The notes beneath the pieces were generated by a model. It did no database searches. It was not told the origin of the DNA and saw nothing but the letters and a program-made list of their open reading frames with translations. Positions 6,534 to 9,027 of a stretch of 9,027 nucleotides of DNA are shown here, one piece after another. The stretch comes from an uncultured Flavobacteriales bacterium (GTDB lineage: Bacteria > Bacteroidota > Bacteroidia > Flavobacteriales_D > Sanyastnellaceae), in contig CALCNZ010000125.1 of assembly GCA_937897625.1 (NCBI GenBank), positions 1-9,027 on the forward strand, given 5' to 3'. Numbering within the stretch: the stretch's first letter is position 1; every line of letters begins with the position of its first letter. A program made the position numbers and the translations under genes.

Positions 6534-7154
6534 TTACTTAATGATATAAACGGTTGAACCATTGTACCCTGGTATTGCACCTTTCACAAGAATTAAATTC
6601 TCATCGGCTAATACCTTAATTACTTCCAAGTTTTGCAGTGTGCGTTGGTTTCCACCAGTACGACCCGCCATACGCATTCCTTTGAATACACGTGATGGAT
6701 CAGACGACGCTCCTAACGATCCCGGTGCACGTAAACGGTTATGTTGACCGTGTGTGCTTTCTCCTACCCCACTGAAACCATGGCGTTTTACAACACCCTG
6801 AAATCCCTTTCCTTTTGAAGTTCCAATCACATCAACGTTCTCTCCTTCGGTGAAAAGCTCGGTGATCGTAACAACATCACCTAAGTTCATTTCTGTTTCG
6901 AAGTCGTGGAACTCAGCGATAAAACGCTTTGGAGTTGTTCCTGCCTTTTTGAAGTGACCTTGCATTGGCTTGGAAGTGTTTTTTTCCTTCTTTTCGCCGT
7001 ATGCTAGCTGAACAGCGGTATAGCCGTCCTTTTCCAAGGTTCTTACTTGGGTCACTACACATGGACCAGCTTCTATCACTGTGCATGGGATGTTTTTCCC
7101 AGCGGCACTGTAGACGCTAGTCATACCGATTTTTTTACCAATTATGCCTGGCAT
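6534..7154 (-). CDS. rplC: 50S ribosomal protein L3 (uL3)
   Basis: L3 is an assembly-initiating 50S protein whose extension reaches towards the peptidyl transferase centre. The 206 residues compare with 209 in E. coli. It starts MPGIIGKKIGMTSVYS; the signature VDVIGTSKGKGFQGVVKRHG is at 107-126, followed by FSGVGESTHGQHNRLRAPGS, and FKGMRMAGRTGGNQRTLQN near 157-175. In E. coli Gln150 is N5-methylated by PrmB; the aligned position in GSLGASSDPSRV is Ser151, so that modification should not occur. It follows rpsJ by 19 bp (TAACAATTAAATACACAGACAC then ATG, no Shine-Dalgarno site) and lies 1 bp from rplD. The beta-barrel region around 85-105 is ordinary. Confidence 0.98.
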   Translation of the reverse strand: MPGIIGKKIGMTSVYSAAGKNIPCTVIEAGPCVVTQVRTLEKDGYTAVQLAYGEKKEKNTSKPMQGHFKKAGTTPKRFIAEFHDFETEMNLGDVVTITELFTEGENVDVIGTSKGKGFQGVVKRHGFSGVGESTHGQHNRLRAPGSLGASSDPSRVFKGMRMAGRTGGNQRTLQNLEVIKVLADENLILVKGAIPGYNGSTVYIIK

Positions 7155-7173
7155 GTGTCTGTGTATTTAATTG

Positions 7174-7479
7174 TTAAACTTTGATTTCTACTTCTACTCC
7201 GCTAGGCAATTCTAGCTTCATTAATGCATCTACAGTTTTCGATGAAGAGCTGTAAATGTCTAACAAGCGCTTGTATGAATTCAATTCGAATTGCTCACGC
7301 GCCTTCTTGTTCACGTGTGGTGAACGAAGCACTGTGTAAATGCGCTTGTGTGTTGGCAACGGAATTGGTCCGTTTACAACTGCCCCGGTAGACTTCACAG
7401 TCTTCACAATTTTCTCGGCAGACTTATCTACTAAGTTGTGATCGTAGGACTTTAATTTGATTCTAATCTTTTGAGCCAT
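7174..7479 (-). CDS. rpsJ: 30S ribosomal protein S10 (uS10; NusE)
   Basis: S10 is in the 30S head, next to S3 and S14, and as NusE pairs with NusB in transcription antitermination of rRNA operons. The 101 residues match the family (101-105). It starts MAQKIRIKLKSYDHNLVDKS. The ribosome-entering loop starts with GAVVNGPIPLPTHKRIYTVL (32-51) and continues with SPHVNKKAREQFELNSYKR (53-71). The C-terminal LPSGVEVEIKV is the normal end. It starts 14 bp after the fusA stop (TAATATATAGAACCTAG then ATG); there is no room for an S10 leader or a full promoter, so it is most likely co-transcribed with fusA. No tuf gene intervenes, unlike in E. coli str. Confidence 0.98.
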   Translation of the reverse strand: MAQKIRIKLKSYDHNLVDKSAEKIVKTVKSTGAVVNGPIPLPTHKRIYTVLRSPHVNKKAREQFELNSYKRLLDIYSSSSKTVDALMKLELPSGVEVEIKV

Positions 7480-7493
7480 CTAGGTTCTATATA

Positions 7494-9027
7494 TTATGCG
7501 TTTTTGCCTTTTGCTTTTGCTATTACTACTTCAGCTACGTTGTTTGGAGCTGGTGCGTAATTATTGAATTCCATTGAAGATGTTGCGCGTCCTGAAGTAA
7601 TGGTACGTAAGTCAGTTACGTAACCGAACATCTCTGAAAGTGGAACCTTACCGCTGATTACGGTAGCACCACTGCGCTCGCTTGTTCCTTCAATCATACC
7701 ACGACGCTTATTCAAGTCACCAATCACATCACCCATATTCTCAGATGGAGTAACGATTTCCAACTTCATGATAGGCTCAAGAATAATTGGCTTACATTTC
7801 GGAGCTGCTTCACGGAAAGCCATTTTAGCACACAATTCAAACGAAAGTGCATCCGAGTCAACCGCGTGGAACGAACCATCATTTAATTCAACCTTCATTG
7901 AGTCAATGTTGTATCCGGCCAAAACACCGTTGATCATAGCTTCTTTAAATCCTTTTTCGATTGAAGGGATAAATTCACGAGGAATGTTACCACCCTTAAT
8001 GTTATTGATGAACACCAATCCGCTCTTCTCTGGATCTTCGTTCGGACCGATATTGATTACGATATCTGCGAACTTACCACGACCACCTGATTGCTTTTTG
8101 TATACTTCTCTGTGGTTAGAAGCAGCAGTAATTGCTTCTTTGTATGATACTTGAGGTGCACCCTGGTTACACTCAACTTTAAATTCACGACGAAGACGAT
8201 CGATGATAATTTCCAAGTGCAACTCACCCATACCTGAGATAACTGTTTGACCAGTCTCTTCATCGGTTCTTACACGGAACGTTGGATCCTCTTCAGCCAA
8301 TTTAGCCAAAGCCATACCTAACTTATCACTATCTGCCTGAGTTTTAGGCTCAATTGCCAAACCAATTACAGGCTCAGGGAATACCATTGATTCAAGAACG
8401 ATTGGGTGCTTTTCGTCACACAACGTATCTCCAGTCTTAATATCTTTAAATCCAACTACCGCCCCAATATCTCCAGCACCTAAAACTTCGATTGGATTCT
8501 GCTTGTTTGCGTGCATTTGGAAGATACGTGAGATACGTTCTTTATTCCCGCTACGCGCATTCAATACATAAGAACCTGCATCTAATTTTCCACTGTATGC
8601 ACGAGTAAATGCTAAGCGTCCAACGAATGGATCTGTCGCAATTTTAAACGCTAAACCTGCGAATGGCTCGTCTAAAGATGGCTTACGCGTAAGTTCTTCA
8701 CCAGTGTCAGGATGTGTTCCTGTGATACTTTCTTTATCTAGTGGTGATGGCATTAATTCCATAACCAAATCCAACATGGTTTGAACTCCTTTGTTCTTGA
8801 AAGAAGAACCGCAAACCATAGGAACAATTTTCATGTCAATTACAGCCTTACGAAGTGCGTCAAGAATTTCACGCTCTGTCATGCTGTTTGGATCTTCGAA
8901 GAATTTCTCCATCAAAGACTCATCATATTCTGCAACAGCTTCAAGAAGTTTCTCGCGATACTCCAAAGCCTCATCCATCATATCTGCAGGAATTTCTACC
9001 TCTTGGTAAGTCATTCCTTTGTCATGC
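7494..9027 (-). CDS. fusA: Elongation factor G, 5' end cut by window edge
   Basis: EF-G is the GTPase that drives translocation and, with RRF, ribosome recycling. The visible part is 510 residues plus stop; EF-G is about 700, so roughly 190-200 N-terminal residues (P-loop, switches, NKxD) lie beyond the window. The frame runs unbroken off the right edge (HDKGMTYQEV...), so the internal Met at 9012-9014 is not the start. Seen in order, counting from that Met: G' helices with EIPADMMDEALEY (7-19), the G5-type motif CGSSFKNKGVQ (68-78), domain II KIATDPFVGRLAF (124-136), domain III GMGELHLEIIIDRL (261-274), domain IV QSGGRGKFADI (308-318) and tip His383 in SFHAVDSD (E. coli His583), and domain V EPIMKLEIVTP with GDVIGDLNKRRGMI (413-441). 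All are canonical, and linkage to rpsJ supports the main EF-G, not a paralogue. Confidence 0.98.
   Translation of the reverse strand, partial: HDKGMTYQEVEIPADMMDEALEYREKLLEAVAEYDESLMEKFFEDPNSMTEREILDALRKAVIDMKIVPMVCGSSFKNKGVQTMLDLVMELMPSPLDKESITGTHPDTGEELTRKPSLDEPFAGLAFKIATDPFVGRLAFTRAYSGKLDAGSYVLNARSGNKERISRIFQMHANKQNPIEVLGAGDIGAVVGFKDIKTGDTLCDEKHPIVLESMVFPEPVIGLAIEPKTQADSDKLGMALAKLAEEDPTFRVRTDEETGQTVISGMGELHLEIIIDRLRREFKVECNQGAPQVSYKEAITAASNHREVYKKQSGGRGKFADIVINIGPNEDPEKSGLVFINNIKGGNIPREFIPSIEKGFKEAMINGVLAGYNIDSMKVELNDGSFHAVDSDALSFELCAKMAFREAAPKCKPIILEPIMKLEIVTPSENMGDVIGDLNKRRGMIEGTSERSGATVISGKVPLSEMFGYVTDLRTITSGRATSSMEFNNYAPAPNNVAEVVIAKAKGKNA

Larger units (their letters stand above)
1..9027 (-). 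other. Single fusA-S10-spc transcription unit (internal part)
   Basis: All eighteen genes lie on one strand with gaps of 1 to 29 bp and one 4 bp overlap. None of the gaps contains a GC-rich hairpin followed by a T-run, nor a spaced pair of promoter boxes that I can recognise, including the Bacteroidota TTTG / TAnnTTTG type. The inference is one long message made from a promoter to the right of the window and running on past rplF. Internal promoters inside coding sequence cannot be excluded by eye. Confidence 0.7.

Noticed and set aside
6533..6580. Upstream start for rplD adding 16 residues
   Set aside because: The extension overlaps rplC, reads MQYQGTMVQPFISLSN, and is unlike L4; MKLDIFNIQG is the family start.
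7768..8154. Plus-strand open frame of 128 codons opposite fusA
   Set aside because: Entirely antisense to conserved EF-G domains III-V, with no protein-like motif; a shadow frame.
1..9027. An undescribed system, insertion or mobile element hidden in the cluster
   Set aside because: Every stretch is accounted for by standard ribosomal genes in standard order, with gaps under 30 bp and no frameshift, fusion, repeat or inserted gene.

Overview
This window is a compact block of translation genes, all on the minus strand, so transcription runs from high to low coordinates. In that direction it holds the 3' part of fusA (EF-G), then rpsJ, rplC, rplD, rplW, rplB, rpsS, rplV, rpsC, rplP, rpmC, rpsQ, rplN, rplX, rplE, rpsN, rpsH and the 5' part of rplF. 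This is the end of the str cluster joined directly to the S10 cluster and the first half of the spc cluster. Sixteen genes are complete and the two at the window edges are cut. There are no RNA genes, mobile elements, CRISPR arrays or non-ribosomal insertions.

The organism is most likely a member of the Bacteroidota, probably Flavobacteriales. The evidence is the near-complete absence of Shine-Dalgarno sequences before the starts, A/T-rich upstream regions, TAA as the stop of 16 of 17 visible gene ends, an N-terminally extended L22 starting MGARKRE, an 89-residue S14 without a complete zinc ribbon, and rpsJ directly behind fusA with no tuf between them. I cannot assign a family or genus by eye.

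Layout: 7494-9027 is the elongation factor EF-G (part of domain I through domain V). Positions 2430-7479 are the S10 set (S10, L3, L4, L23, L2, S19, L22, S3, L16, L29, S17). Positions 1-2408 are the start of the spc set (L14, L24, L5, S14, S8, L6). The gaps are 1 to 29 bp, and rplX and rplE overlap by 4 bp. No gap can hold a leader RNA, promoter plus leader, or hairpin terminator, so the genes are probably co-transcribed, with the main promoter beyond the right edge (expected upstream of rpsL or rpsG, not seen).

Together the products build the 30S head and mRNA entry (S3, S10, S14, S19), the 30S body (S8, S17), the 50S core and exit tunnel (L2, L3, L4, L22, L23, L29, L24), the 5S/tRNA and factor-binding regions (L5, L6, L16, L14), and the translocase that works on that ribosome. 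I found no undescribed system. The second-look points are small: half-retained zinc ligands in S14, loss of the PrmB target Gln in L3, the absence of an S10 leader, missing Shine-Dalgarno sites, and tight gene junctions.
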